This document shows positions 29,392 through 39,107 of a stretch of 64,000 nucleotides of DNA, piece after piece. The stretch is taken from the IMG/VR virus record IMGVR_UViG_3300030117_006323, positions 27,171 to 91,170 of that record; one strand, 5' to 3'. The notes beneath the pieces are model-generated. The model was not told where the DNA came from and made no database searches. It saw nothing but the letters and a program-made list of their open reading frames with translations. Every line of letters begins with the position of its first letter. Position 1 is the stretch's first letter. The position numbers and the translations under genes are program-made. The DNA is from a virus.

Positions 29392-30531
29392 TCAACTGAG
29401 GTCACGAATGCTCCCTTGTGCTCCGAAGAAAGAGCACCACATTTCACCCATAGTTCGGTAAAGACCTTCCTGACCAAGTCGGTTGATACCGAATGGGTCA
29501 CCAGTCTCAATACCACTCTCAAAGTATTGGGTCGGAATTGCTGTGCTGAACCAGACATAGTCTGTGTCCAAGTAGTAGATACGGCTGATACCGTCAGTTG
29601 GCATATCCTTGGTTGGGATGATTGGCACACCGTTGTAGGTTGCGACAATAAATCCTGCCTCGATACCGGGTACGCCCTTTACACCGTTGAAGGTTGGGAC
29701 GACTCGCTTCTCTTCCATGAATCGCTGTTGGCTCTGGAGGAGTTGCTGGATACGCATTAGTGTGTCATAGCCAGTTAGCATAACCTTGGGGTTACCACCA
29801 CGAACCCAAATCTGTTGGAAGAGGGCGTCAAGGTGGTCAAGGCTAAGGGTTCGGTTGGTTCCCTTTGTGCCACTGCTGCTGGTCTCAGCACTGTGGAAGT
29901 CTGCACTACCATCGCGCGTAATGGAATACATATCGTTGTCCGTGGTTGCGCTACAGTAGGAATTACCACTGGTGTGAGTATCTGGGTTCGTAGTGATACG
30001 GTCCAGAGATTCGTAATCGTTGCCCGCAGTTGTGTCGAAGTCCGTTAGGAGCATTCGGTTTACGTGGTCTGCGTGGTGCTTACCCATTTCCTCCTTGAGG
30101 ATTTGGCGGATGTCACCAAGGCCATCGTCCTTGTCAGCAAGGAAAATTGCTGTCTCGGACATGTCAAAGGTGTGAGCCACCGTCTTGGGCTTTGCAGCCA
30201 CGTGTAGGAAGGTAGGCTTGGTGGTGTCTGGCAGGGTTGCGTTTTCAGCAACACCGCCGCCCTTGGTGAACGAAGGCTTGGCGGTAATGATTCTCCAACC
30301 GCTTCGGTCCCATGGCTTCTTGGGTAGAATGCTGAATGCGTTGAATTCTTGGTTCAACTGGCTCCAGACCTTGCGACCATAAATCGCTTGGTATGTGCCG
30401 GCAGTGGTGCTCATCAACGGAGCATCAGCCTTCAATAGTTCAGAGCCACTGTATGAGTAGCCCATTGCGTTACCAGCGCCATAGTAATAGCGCTCTAAAT
30501 CAGTTACTGTTCGGATATAATCTCGTGCCAT
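29392..30531 (-). CDS. Major capsid protein, HK97-type
   Basis: A 379-aa protein directly downstream of the protease-scaffold gene, with an AAGGAG ribosome site. After an N-terminal helix (RDYIRTVTDLERYYYGAGNA) come segments typical of the P-domain and spine helix of HK97-fold capsids: LPKKPWDRSGWRIITAKPSF, AAKPKTVAHTFDMSETAIFL, DIRQILKEEMGKHHADHVNR. They are followed by an A-domain-like part (VMLTGYDTLMRIQQLLQSQQ, YNGVPIIPTKDMPTDGISRI). Size and context agree. The gene has a somewhat higher GC and a stronger Shine-Dalgarno than many neighbours, as expected for a highly expressed product. It would form the icosahedral head shell. The residue at which the protease matures it cannot be read from sequence. 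Confidence 0.85.
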   Translation of the reverse strand: MARDYIRTVTDLERYYYGAGNAMGYSYSGSELLKADAPLMSTTAGTYQAIYGRKVWSQLNQEFNAFSILPKKPWDRSGWRIITAKPSFTKGGGVAENATLPDTTKPTFLHVAAKPKTVAHTFDMSETAIFLADKDDGLGDIRQILKEEMGKHHADHVNRMLLTDFDTTAGNDYESLDRITTNPDTHTSGNSYCSATTDNDMYSITRDGSADFHSAETSSSGTKGTNRTLSLDHLDALFQQIWVRGGNPKVMLTGYDTLMRIQQLLQSQQRFMEEKRVVPTFNGVKGVPGIEAGFIVATYNGVPIIPTKDMPTDGISRIYYLDTDYVWFSTAIPTQYFESGIETGDPFGINRLGQEGLYRTMGEMWCSFFGAQGSIRDLS

Positions 30532-30536
30532 TTATT

Positions 30537-31904
30537 TCACTCTCCTTGGTGCCAAACTGTTCCGGCGAGGTTGTGCACCTCATTCCAATCCATGTTGGCT
30601 AGTTCTTCAGTTGTTGGGATTGCCACGCTGCTAGATGCAGGCGCGGACTTCTGAAGTGTGGTTCCGGTTTGTCCACCGGATAGGGTGTCAATGCGCTCAT
30701 TGAGTTGCTCGATAGCCTTCATGACTTCTGTCATAGGTCCGCGTGCATCGTATGCATGCTTCTCGGCTTCTGCCTTCTCAACTGCTTGCTCTTGACCCAA
30801 GCGGGCCTCAAAGACATCACCAAGGCTTTCCTTGAACTGCTGCTCAAGTGCTGCTGCCTTGTAAACTTGGTATGCTGCTTCTACATCAGCAGGGTTCACA
30901 GAGTCAGGGTGTAGGAACTCTGACTTGTTCATGGTAGAGGCTTTGCCCTTTCCACCAGTGCCGTAATTGGCCTTGGGTACTTCTGGCTTTCCTTCAACCT
31001 GTGTGTGCCCCTTGGCTTGACCTGTGCGCTGGGTTTCATTACCAGCCAACTGCTCAGGTGTTGAGCCAAGGTTTGCCTTGTTCATCTGGTCGAAGTGGTT
31101 ACGTGCTGCCGCTGTGTCCACACCAGCGCTCTTGACTGTGCTTTCTAGCCAATCAAGATATTCACTGGTGATAACATCTGAATACTGCGATTTCTCCATG
31201 TCATCATCTTCCTTTTCGTCTTTCTTTTCGTCTTTCTTTTCGTCTGAATCTTTGGATTCTTTCTTATCTTCCATGAAAGGAGGCATTTCTCCCTTTTCCA
31301 TGGAATCAATTCTAGTTTCCAAACGGTTCAAAACACTCGATAGTTGGTCGAGTGTATCCATATTACTGCTTTCACTTGTCATTGTTGTGTCCTCCTTTAG
31401 GATTCTGAATTGAGCCTCTGGGTTTATTCCTTTTTCACAAATGGTTACTTCGTGGAGTTCAAGTTTACTGATTTCGGTGTAATCTCCGTGTTCTTTGTCG
31501 CTTTTGTTCATTCTTTTGAATGCTTGACCACCGATACTAAATCCACGTAAATTGCCTTTTCTAATTTCGGCTGCGACTTCACGTGCTTTTTCGATGTCAC
31601 TTCGGAGTTTGACTACTACAAACATCCCGACATCATCAACTTCGCTTTTCCAGACCCTCCCATTGCTATCTGTGTGTTTGCTAACTACTTCTCCAACTTG
31701 TATATTTGAGTGAGCCAATTGAACATTCTGAAATCCGGGGTTTTCCATAAATTTCCCGAATGCGTCTTTCAATGCCTCCTTTGTAATTAAGTCACCTTGT
31801 TTATCGACTAATTCGACGCTAGCATACCCAGCGACGACCAGTTCACTACCCTTGAGGATAGAGATACCCCCACGGGGCAACCGGAGTCTTGGTTCAGCCA
31901 ACAC
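30537..31904 (-). CDS. Prohead protease (XkdF-like) fused to scaffold
   Basis: A 455-aa protein just upstream of the capsid gene. Residues about 20-170 match the XkdF-type phage prohead protease: LVVAGYASVELVDKQGDLIT, QLAHSNIQVGEVV (probable catalytic His), LRGFSIGGQAF (probable catalytic Ser) and LELHEVTICEKGINPEAQF. The rest is a highly charged coiled-coil region (residues about 175-245, with KKDEKKDEK repeats) and an Ala/Glu/Lys helical C-terminus, as in scaffolding proteins. No separate scaffold gene is seen, so the fusion probably does both jobs. The start is GTG 31904 or the adjacent TTG 31901; GGTGAT precedes both. A TATA-like box lies 26 nt upstream. Confidence 0.8.
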   Translation of the reverse strand: MLAEPRLRLPRGGISILKGSELVVAGYASVELVDKQGDLITKEALKDAFGKFMENPGFQNVQLAHSNIQVGEVVSKHTDSNGRVWKSEVDDVGMFVVVKLRSDIEKAREVAAEIRKGNLRGFSIGGQAFKRMNKSDKEHGDYTEISKLELHEVTICEKGINPEAQFRILKEDTTMTSESSNMDTLDQLSSVLNRLETRIDSMEKGEMPPFMEDKKESKDSDEKKDEKKDEKEDDDMEKSQYSDVITSEYLDWLESTVKSAGVDTAAARNHFDQMNKANLGSTPEQLAGNETQRTGQAKGHTQVEGKPEVPKANYGTGGKGKASTMNKSEFLHPDSVNPADVEAAYQVYKAAALEQQFKESLGDVFEARLGQEQAVEKAEAEKHAYDARGPMTEVMKAIEQLNERIDTLSGGQTGTTLQKSAPASSSVAIPTTEELANMDWNEVHNLAGTVWHQGE

Positions 31905-31929
31905 ACAATCACCATCACATTTGTAGACC

Positions 31930-31936
31930 TATATAA
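31930..31936 (-). promoter_or_regulatory. TATA-box promoter of the capsid operon
   Basis: The coding strand reads TTATATA 26 nt before the start of the protease-scaffold gene, in a 43-nt gap after the 1949-aa gene. This is the best match in the window to an archaeal TATA box, and the spacing places initiation at or next to the start codon. It would give the protease and capsid genes extra transcription. Confidence 0.5.
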
Positions 31937-31947
31937 TACCAATAGTT

Positions 31948-34900
31948 TCAGATAACAAGTGAAGCCTCGTCGCTATCGACAGTCAATTGGCCTTCTTCTC
32001 CTTCTTCTGTTTCCAATTTTTCTTCGATTTTATTCTTATCTTTACTGTTTTTGGATTGTTGTTGCCAAGTTTTCTCTGGGTCAGTCATTGGTCGTTCACG
32101 CATATCCCAATCAGGAATAGTAGATTCACTTACCAAATCAGTCGGACCTCGTGGTGAAGAGCCCGGTGTCCCATAATCCATACCCATGCCTCTAGCGCCA
32201 GTCCAAGTTGTACGTTCTTTGCTAATGACTTCTAAAGCACGCAATGCGACTTCTAATGCCTTGGTTACAGTAGGTTTGTGAAATGTATCTTTGATTTTCT
32301 TGGGTTCAATCAAAGGCTCTGCATCCTCACTACTTTCGTGTACCTCTTCTTTTTTCTCGGTATCTTCGTATTCTAATCCTTTCAGCAAGGCTGCTGCTAC
32401 AGGAGACCAAAACGGCCTCACACTTTCTGACAAACGAATAGAATAGGAATTGTCACTCATATCGCCCATGAGCGCTTGAGGTGAATGAATAAGCCATCCT
32501 TCAGGCCACTCATCAATTTTGTAAAGCACTTCATCATTGAGGGCAGGAAGAGTTACAGCAACTTGGTTGCCACGAATAGTAACACCGTGTGGCCATTGGA
32601 TTGGAGCGTAAGATTTTGTCAATAGAGACAGAGTTTCAAGACTCGCTGGGCCTTCACCGAATCCTTCTCCTTCAATATCTTGGGCTTGGATTGTATATAC
32701 ATCGCGCCCGTTACGTGTAGATTGTGTCACACTGTCAATTCCGACATTGACAATATCTCCAATATTGAACGGCTTTTGGCTACGTACAATTGTACCAATA
32801 TCCATGTACGGTTTCTCATCATGGCTCTTGGCTCTGTTCCCTAATCCTTCATTATCAATCAAAGGACCTGCACCTAACCTGTAGGAATAAGGACCCTTGC
32901 CCTTTCTATCCAATACAATAAAGTTCAATTCTTTAGGTGAGCGCAATAGAATCCACTTTGGATGTCTGCGTTCTCCTTTCATGTAGGTAGATTGCGCGTC
33001 ACGTAGCAGATACATAGAATCATTTTCTTGTAAATTCTCTAACGCTTTGGCTAAATTTTCTTCATCTGCTGTGCGTGTATTGTGAGGTGCTGGCAGTTCT
33101 ACATGTTCGTTGCTTGAATAATGAGCGCGCAACAATTTGACTCTTTCATGTGAATTCAAATCACTCACATCATCCTTTTGATGTTTGAGAATATCAAGAA
33201 TTTGGAAATTATCACCAGACAAAATACCGTCGATGACGTAATCATCGTCAGAAATACTCTTGAGAGAACCGGGAAGTCCTGTGTCTAAAGATTTGGTTTT
33301 CCCGTTTTCATCATACACTGTGACTTTACCATCTTCTTTGGAGACAATCAAACGCTCTCCTTGAGGGATTCTTGAAATGACCCAATCACCACTAAAGCCC
33401 TTGAGAGCAGCCAAATCATCTTGGTCAAAGATACGATGCATAGGTCGTATCGGTGGAGCCCAATTTTCTGATGCTTCTTTGAGTAAAATATCAGGATTCA
33501 TCAGACTAGTAATGGGCAAATCTTCTGATGCTGTGAAAATATTCGGGTCATCTAAGGGGTCGCTACCCATTGGAGACATTGTCATGAAATTAGGAGCAGC
33601 CAAATGTAATTCAGAGCCCATGTGTGGTTCCAATTGTGGGAATGCACTCAACAAATATGGCGCAGGGACGCTGTGTAAACGAGTAGGAACAGGTACTGAA
33701 GAACGAGCAATTTGGCTACTACCATCTGTCGCATTAAATCTTGGCCAGAAATCAGGAGCCATCAACCAACCTGATTCTAAACGGCCAGCCTCTAACAAAT
33801 CTAACACTGAATTATGATTAGGTCCAACTGGACCAAGTGGCATTTGAATCCATTGTGCTTTTTGCTGTTCAGGAGGTTGATATTCTGAAGGAGATTCTAC
33901 TTCAGGGTCATGGAGAACAAAAGAGTTCAATCTTTCCATTGCGTCAAGGCGATTGTTGTGTCTTTTGATTGGAGCGCGACCGCTTCCGCCCGTGTTAGGC
34001 ATATCTTTTCTGTCACCATAAGAAGCACCGGGCACCCATGTGAGCCCATGAGCAGAGGCTTCATCGCCTGTGAATCTGAATAAATTATTCAATTGACGCA
34101 AACCACCATGTACGTAAGGGTCATGAGAATTTACCAATTCTTCCATATCCCCGGAAATAGGCTCTACATTGGGTATCATACCTGCATTGTAAATTTCAGA
34201 TGCACGCAAAGCAACTTGTGGTTTCCCGCCCAGTGCATTCAAAATTTCTTGAGCATGTTTTTTCTGCATAGAATCAGAGGAATCCAGTCCTAATTTTTCC
34301 ATAACTTGTTCAGGTGTGTCATCAGGTTGTATAGTCCTACCAGAGGCTAGGCCCTTCGCTCCTCCTGCCATTTGCGCGAAAGGATTGTTTTGGATACGAG
34401 GCATATCTTTGGTCGCTACTTGTTCAACTGGTGCTACATCATAACCTAAACCAGTTTGCCCATGATGCTCATGAGGCATTTCCATCATGTAACGCTGAGC
34501 GAATCTAAACGCTTGCAGAGCATTTGAAAGTAGTCTTTGTGGGTCATCGTCAGGGAATAAATCTGGGTGTTCTTTTGTCCATTGAGGTATGAGTTGTTTG
34601 ACTACATTAGTGATAGCGTCAAAATGACTGCCCATCATTTCATTGTGTTTGTCAGAAAACCAAGTGGCTCTGTCATCTTGTGCAACTCCTGCTCGTGTAG
34701 GCATTGCGTCGAGACTTACTTCTAAATCACGCAAATCTTCATTCATAGCCCTGAAGTGCTCAATTTTATTCTGTGCGCGCTGGCGCATATCATCATCGAC
34801 CCAATTGCCATTTTCATCCGTACCTCTTTGATGAAGATGGGCAATCTCTTCTTCCATGACATTCAATCTGTGTAAAATTTCATCTGCTCGACCGTGCAAA

Positions 34901-37797
34901 GCCTGTTCTTCAGGAGTAGGAACCATTTCAGGCAATTGTTTCATTTGTGCTCTTGTGTTTTGTGTGATTTCTTCTACCTGCGCGACCCAATTTTCGTGTT
35001 GTTCTGTGTATGCATCTTCGGCAACCTTTCTCTCTTCTGCACTTAATTCTTCTAATTGTTTAGGCGTATATTGCATCACAGGTTCTGGTGGGATTAAGCC
35101 CATTTTGTCGGCTACTTTGTGTGGGTCTTGACCATCTAATTGACCAAGTTCTCTCATTGTTCTAACCATGTCAAGAGTTTGGGCATCCATTACCTGCATT
35201 CCTTCCATAGGATAATTGGTCAAACCTTGGTGGTCTGAAAACGCACGAGTGCTCGCGTAAGGAATTTTACTTACATCGACTAAATCTTTCGTGATGTCAC
35301 TAAATTTCAATACCTTGGAACCCATAGGTGAACCCGGAGGGTGCATTCTACCCAGAAGTGCAATCATGCGCTTTTTGAGAACATCGCCCATTCTCGGATT
35401 GATATGTCCTTCTGTTGAAGATTCCATTCTTGTAAATGGGTCGTATGTGTGTAATTGACGGCCACCCATGTAACGATTTGTAGTAACACCCAATTCTTTT
35501 TTCCGTTGCGTGTCATGAATACGCATGGCTTTGTCTGTAAAAACTGGATGACTAGAAGATGCTGTTAGAGTGAAATTGTTTTTGGAAGTTCTAGGCTCTT
35601 CGTGTGGTGTATGGTCCTCTGCGACAGTTGTACCTGATTTGTCCCACATATTGAGAATAGAGGCAAGTCGAGATTCACTACGCGACAAATCATCAGAAGT
35701 GTGAACTCCACTAGGGGGCATAACAGATGCAAAAACACCTAGCATGTCTGGACGAATTTCCAATGATTCTAACTCTCCAGTTACAGGATTGTGTTTCCCA
35801 GTACCGAGGAATGAATGAGACAAGTGGTCCGTCGAACTACCTGTTTTGATTTTTTGGCCATCAACATCTACACCCCCGCTATCTTTAGTGATTCCTGTAG
35901 TAAGGAAATTGTGCATCTTTTCTAGATAAGACATCAAAGAACGATTGGCCCCTCCTTTGGAAAATGCTCTGTGCCAATGAGAAGCAAAAGTATCACTGTG
36001 CCCACCTGTTGTGTCTGTATGGTAAATATCAGGTATGCCCAGTTTTTCAATATCTGCTTTACTAGGCCCACGTGCTCCTCTTTGGGCTAGTGCTGCATTT
36101 CTGATGCTTTTTTCACGATTGTCTAAATCTTCCAATTTCAACGATTCTTTGATTACACCCATGTATTGGTCAGGAGTGAGTAAAGGACCTTCCCAATCTG
36201 GGAACAAAGGATGTTCACCTGCTTCAATGGGGTCACCATCTTCATCGTAACCGGCTAGAAGATTGAATACATGTGCACTCAAAGAAGGAGGAGTGCCCTC
36301 TTTCGTTCTTTGGCGTTTGATTTTGTGTGGTTCGCCATCTTTCCGAGGAATAAGGAAAGGCATTTCTGTGTGTTCTTTGTCATCCTCATAATCCATGTAA
36401 TCGTTAAAACTTTCAAGCAAAAAATCATGTGCGTTTCTGCCATCTAAATCTAAATTTTTCAAAGCCTTGTTCAAATTCCGTTGCCCTCTATATTCTCCTT
36501 TGTACGGTTTCTCAAGAATTTGGTTTTTATTGGGCCCAACCATGTGTGGATAACGATAGTACCACAAATATTCTGGGAACATACGACGCATCATATTCCG
36601 CTTAAAACGACCTATTGACATGTGAGGGCTGTTTTGATTGTAATCTGAGCCATTTTCCATGACATGTGTGAGAAATTCAGTTCGCTGTTGAGGTGTTAAA
36701 AATTCTAAACCACCCATATAACCTAGCCATCCTAATTTAGAAGAATGAGATTTACCCTCGCTATCAATAAAATCCTCACCACTTGTCCATTCTTTGGCCA
36801 TTTCTCTGAAATGCTGCTGCCTAGCATTCCACTCTTCTTCGGCTGTTTTTGCTTTAACATCTGGATTTTCAGACAACCAATTTTGGAAATGGAGATTGTA
36901 AATATCATGTTTATGGGCCCCATGAGCCGCTTCACCTGCACCAAGAAGAGGACCTAAGAACGGTTGTCTTGCACTATCTCTAGTAGGTTCATTTTGGGGA
37001 GTTGCGTCTGCGTGCCAATTTCTATCGGCTACTTCTAAGTCTCTAAAAATTTCGTCATATTCAGAAGCCCCGTCTGCTTGCACAGCATCTGGCTCTTCTG
37101 GTTCTTCTTCCATACCTGTAGCCAATTCTCTTTCTTCTTGGGTGATGTAGCGACCAACTTCAGTTTTTTTTAACGGTTGAGTAATCGGATGGCCACCATG
37201 CATTGTTTCGTATTTTCTTTCCAAAGGCTTTTCTTTTTCCGCTAAGGAAGGAGTATGAGGGTCAGGGCGCAAATAGAAAGCGGCTAATTCTTCTACGAAT
37301 TGAGGCGTACCATATTCTAGCCCTTGTAACAATGGATGAATGTCAGAACTATGAGTATGTTCATTTACAAAATGGTTGTCATCACCGGGTTTTTCTAGAT
37401 GTAACTGGGGCCATTCACCATGAATATGACCTAAGTGTTGTTCTCCACCACCTGTTTGTTTCCCATTTTCATATACGACAGGAGGGCGGAAGGCTCGTAT
37501 TCTACCTTTCCACGGACCACGTGAAAGATTTCCTTCTGTTTCACGAATGCCTTCAAATCCACCGCCACGTGTACTTGTGGATTGACTTGCATCTTCTTTC
37601 AAAATAACATCAGACATTTTTTGGAGCATCCAATCATGTTCGCCCCATGGGGCAATAGCATCATGATGATACAAATTTAGGAGTGAAAAATGGAACTCGG
37701 CGGCAGCATTTTTGAGGTCAATACCATCCATCAAAGATTTTGCGAATTCAAAACGAGCACGCTCGTAAATTTGAATTGGCCCCTCTCTTAGAAGCAT
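31948..37797 (-). CDS. Giant head-module protein (1949 aa) with degenerate ligase-like domain
   Basis: The ATG has GAGGGAT just upstream. The N-terminus (YERARFEFAKSLMDGIDLKN) is helical; most of residues 70-1450 is charged, His/Gly/Pro-rich and without a recognised domain. At about 1455-1735 the order of elements resembles the nucleotidyltransferase and OB domains of ATP-dependent DNA ligases: WVISRIPQGERLIVSKEDGK at the motif I position, YVIDGILSGDNFQILDIL at motif III, and STYMKGERRHPKWILLR at motifs IV-V. The motif I lysine of a K-x-DG-x-R ligase is replaced, so catalysis is doubtful. The C-terminus is Glu/Lys-rich. It is encoded between portal-associated genes and the protease, so it is likely an internal or minor head protein. 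The ligase relation is an inference by eye. Confidence 0.55.
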   Translation of the reverse strand: MLLREGPIQIYERARFEFAKSLMDGIDLKNAAAEFHFSLLNLYHHDAIAPWGEHDWMLQKMSDVILKEDASQSTSTRGGGFEGIRETEGNLSRGPWKGRIRAFRPPVVYENGKQTGGGEQHLGHIHGEWPQLHLEKPGDDNHFVNEHTHSSDIHPLLQGLEYGTPQFVEELAAFYLRPDPHTPSLAEKEKPLERKYETMHGGHPITQPLKKTEVGRYITQEERELATGMEEEPEEPDAVQADGASEYDEIFRDLEVADRNWHADATPQNEPTRDSARQPFLGPLLGAGEAAHGAHKHDIYNLHFQNWLSENPDVKAKTAEEEWNARQQHFREMAKEWTSGEDFIDSEGKSHSSKLGWLGYMGGLEFLTPQQRTEFLTHVMENGSDYNQNSPHMSIGRFKRNMMRRMFPEYLWYYRYPHMVGPNKNQILEKPYKGEYRGQRNLNKALKNLDLDGRNAHDFLLESFNDYMDYEDDKEHTEMPFLIPRKDGEPHKIKRQRTKEGTPPSLSAHVFNLLAGYDEDGDPIEAGEHPLFPDWEGPLLTPDQYMGVIKESLKLEDLDNREKSIRNAALAQRGARGPSKADIEKLGIPDIYHTDTTGGHSDTFASHWHRAFSKGGANRSLMSYLEKMHNFLTTGITKDSGGVDVDGQKIKTGSSTDHLSHSFLGTGKHNPVTGELESLEIRPDMLGVFASVMPPSGVHTSDDLSRSESRLASILNMWDKSGTTVAEDHTPHEEPRTSKNNFTLTASSSHPVFTDKAMRIHDTQRKKELGVTTNRYMGGRQLHTYDPFTRMESSTEGHINPRMGDVLKKRMIALLGRMHPPGSPMGSKVLKFSDITKDLVDVSKIPYASTRAFSDHQGLTNYPMEGMQVMDAQTLDMVRTMRELGQLDGQDPHKVADKMGLIPPEPVMQYTPKQLEELSAEERKVAEDAYTEQHENWVAQVEEITQNTRAQMKQLPEMVPTPEEQALHGRADEILHRLNVMEEEIAHLHQRGTDENGNWVDDDMRQRAQNKIEHFRAMNEDLRDLEVSLDAMPTRAGVAQDDRATWFSDKHNEMMGSHFDAITNVVKQLIPQWTKEHPDLFPDDDPQRLLSNALQAFRFAQRYMMEMPHEHHGQTGLGYDVAPVEQVATKDMPRIQNNPFAQMAGGAKGLASGRTIQPDDTPEQVMEKLGLDSSDSMQKKHAQEILNALGGKPQVALRASEIYNAGMIPNVEPISGDMEELVNSHDPYVHGGLRQLNNLFRFTGDEASAHGLTWVPGASYGDRKDMPNTGGSGRAPIKRHNNRLDAMERLNSFVLHDPEVESPSEYQPPEQQKAQWIQMPLGPVGPNHNSVLDLLEAGRLESGWLMAPDFWPRFNATDGSSQIARSSVPVPTRLHSVPAPYLLSAFPQLEPHMGSELHLAAPNFMTMSPMGSDPLDDPNIFTASEDLPITSLMNPDILLKEASENWAPPIRPMHRIFDQDDLAALKGFSGDWVISRIPQGERLIVSKEDGKVTVYDENGKTKSLDTGLPGSLKSISDDDYVIDGILSGDNFQILDILKHQKDDVSDLNSHERVKLLRAHYSSNEHVELPAPHNTRTADEENLAKALENLQENDSMYLLRDAQSTYMKGERRHPKWILLRSPKELNFIVLDRKGKGPYSYRLGAGPLIDNEGLGNRAKSHDEKPYMDIGTIVRSQKPFNIGDIVNVGIDSVTQSTRNGRDVYTIQAQDIEGEGFGEGPASLETLSLLTKSYAPIQWPHGVTIRGNQVAVTLPALNDEVLYKIDEWPEGWLIHSPQALMGDMSDNSYSIRLSESVRPFWSPVAAALLKGLEYEDTEKKEEVHESSEDAEPLIEPKKIKDTFHKPTVTKALEVALRALEVISKERTTWTGARGMGMDYGTPGSSPRGPTDLVSESTIPDWDMRERPMTDPEKTWQQQSKNSKDKNKIEEKLETEEGEEGQLTVDSDEASLVI

Positions 37798-37813
37798 GCA
37801 TATCCCTCGCCCT

Positions 37814-38341
37814 TCAACTCAATCGTCGGGCGAGTTCCTCAGTTGCTTCTGTGAGTTCACGCAATCGCAAAGAGTGTCCATCTTGCAATGAGCCAAGGAC
37901 AACATCTTGTGATTTCTTCAAATCAACTGCACCTTCGCCGCCAACTTCATGAGCATACAAAGTAGAGCCACCGGGCCCATAATTTTGAGGAGGAGCCTGC
38001 ATCATCTTGGCCGGGTCCGCCACTGGTGCTATCGCTCCCTTATTGGTAATATCATCAACTTGGATAGTTTGTTGGTTAGTCCAATATTGTGGTCGGTGAG
38101 CAATACGTCCACCAGTTTCAATTTCTAAATGACTAGGTCCGACTTGTGAACCTTCGACAGGAGCGCTATCATAAGGCTGTGCTTTTTGCATACCGTATTT
38201 ACCGATAGCGCAGCATTCTGCTTTTGGCTTTCCACTACCGCAAGGGCACTCGGTGGCTTTACCAATGCGCTCTTCTAGTTCCTTGGCTTTTGCCAACATA
38301 TCTTGTGTTTTAGGATGACACTCTGACCAACGTGGTTTCAT
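37814..38341 (-). CDS. SEC-C zinc-motif protein
   Basis: A 175-aa protein. Residues about 36-48 (CPCGSGKPKAECC) are a full SEC-C zinc-binding motif, as in the SecA C-terminus and many small proteins. A helical N-terminus (TQDMLAKAKELEERIGKA) precedes it. The rest is Gly/Pro-rich and ends in a helix (LRELTEATEELARRL). The ATG overlaps the upstream stop as ATGA. It is encoded in the portal-capsid interval, so a minor head or assembly protein is likely. The partner bound through the zinc motif is unknown. Confidence 0.65.
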   Translation of the reverse strand: MKPRWSECHPKTQDMLAKAKELEERIGKATECPCGSGKPKAECCAIGKYGMQKAQPYDSAPVEGSQVGPSHLEIETGGRIAHRPQYWTNQQTIQVDDITNKGAIAPVADPAKMMQAPPQNYGPGGSTLYAHEVGGEGAVDLKKSQDVVLGSLQDGHSLRLRELTEATEELARRLS

Positions 38342-38718
38342 TCTACATCTCTCCCTGTAATAATTTTGAATGGCTCTTCTACATTACCTGCTGCTTTGGC
38401 TTCATCGGCCATAGCATGGATGTCATCCCAAGAGGTATTGTGGAATTCTGCATTGCTAGTTGGTAGCCCGATTTCATCAGGTCCTTTGAGGATTGCATCT
38501 CCTTCAGTAGGCCGGAAGCCATCTCCCATTACATCGCGTGCCAATGGAGTCATTGTAGATACAAGTCCCATTTTTCTCATCAAAGAAGATGGGTCAGAGA
38601 CCAATTGCTTAAGACGCATATTTTCGGCTTTCAACATGTGAATATCGCTATCCATTGATTCCATTTTAGAAATCAAGACATTCATTAATGTCTCTGCTGA
38701 ATTCTGGTCACCGCTCAT
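38338..38718 (-). CDS. Small coiled-coil head-module protein
   Basis: A 126-aa protein. Residues 8-45 form a heptad-like helix (LMNVLISKMESMDSDIHMLK). The middle has a Pro/Gly turn region, and the C-terminus is helical (NTSWDDIHAMADEAKAAGNV). The last part resembles the C-terminal end of the protease-scaffold protein (MDWNEVHNLA) in its Trp-Asp/Asn-x-x-H pattern, which may be a shared docking helix. No family is recognised. Confidence 0.55.
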   Translation of the reverse strand: MSGDQNSAETLMNVLISKMESMDSDIHMLKAENMRLKQLVSDPSSLMRKMGLVSTMTPLARDVMGDGFRPTEGDAILKGPDEIGLPTSNAEFHNTSWDDIHAMADEAKAAGNVEEPFKIITGRDVE

Positions 38719-38724
38719 CTGGTA

Positions 38725-39063
38725 TCACACCTTACGCCAAGGTCTCATAATATTGCCTGAGCGAGCAGGCATAATTACACCGGGAAGAACCGAATCTCGA
38801 TTTGCTACATCAAATACACTTTGTGTTTCATTGAATCGCATAATAGGCACTCCGCCAGCGAATGTATTGTTTGGCCCTCCAATCTTTTCAGCCTTAGTCA
38901 CAACTGTGTGAATATCATTAGCCAAGAAATCCGCAACTTTCTGAATTTGAGTAATTCTTGAGCGGGCTTCATTGATATTCCCAGTCTCTACAGCCTTGTG
39001 GAAAGCATCCATTTCTACTTGCAATTTTCGTGCCATTGGGTCCATTTTTGAAAGGTCTACCAT
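38725..39063 (-). CDS. Small helical head-module protein
   Basis: A 112-aa protein, or 119 residues if the upstream ATG at 39084 is used. ATG 39063 has AGGTGA at close spacing and is preferred. The first 70 residues are helical (ARKLQVEMDAFHKAVETGNI, ITQIQKVADFLANDIHTVVT). The remainder is Pro/Gly/Asn-rich (GGVPIMRFNE, VLPGVIMPARSGNIMRPW). It follows the portal gene. No function is assigned. Confidence 0.55.
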   Translation of the reverse strand: MVDLSKMDPMARKLQVEMDAFHKAVETGNINEARSRITQIQKVADFLANDIHTVVTKAEKIGGPNNTFAGGVPIMRFNETQSVFDVANRDSVLPGVIMPARSGNIMRPWRKV

Positions 39064-39107
39064 TGGTTCACCTACCTTGCGCATACATATCCACCCCTTG
39101 AACCTTC

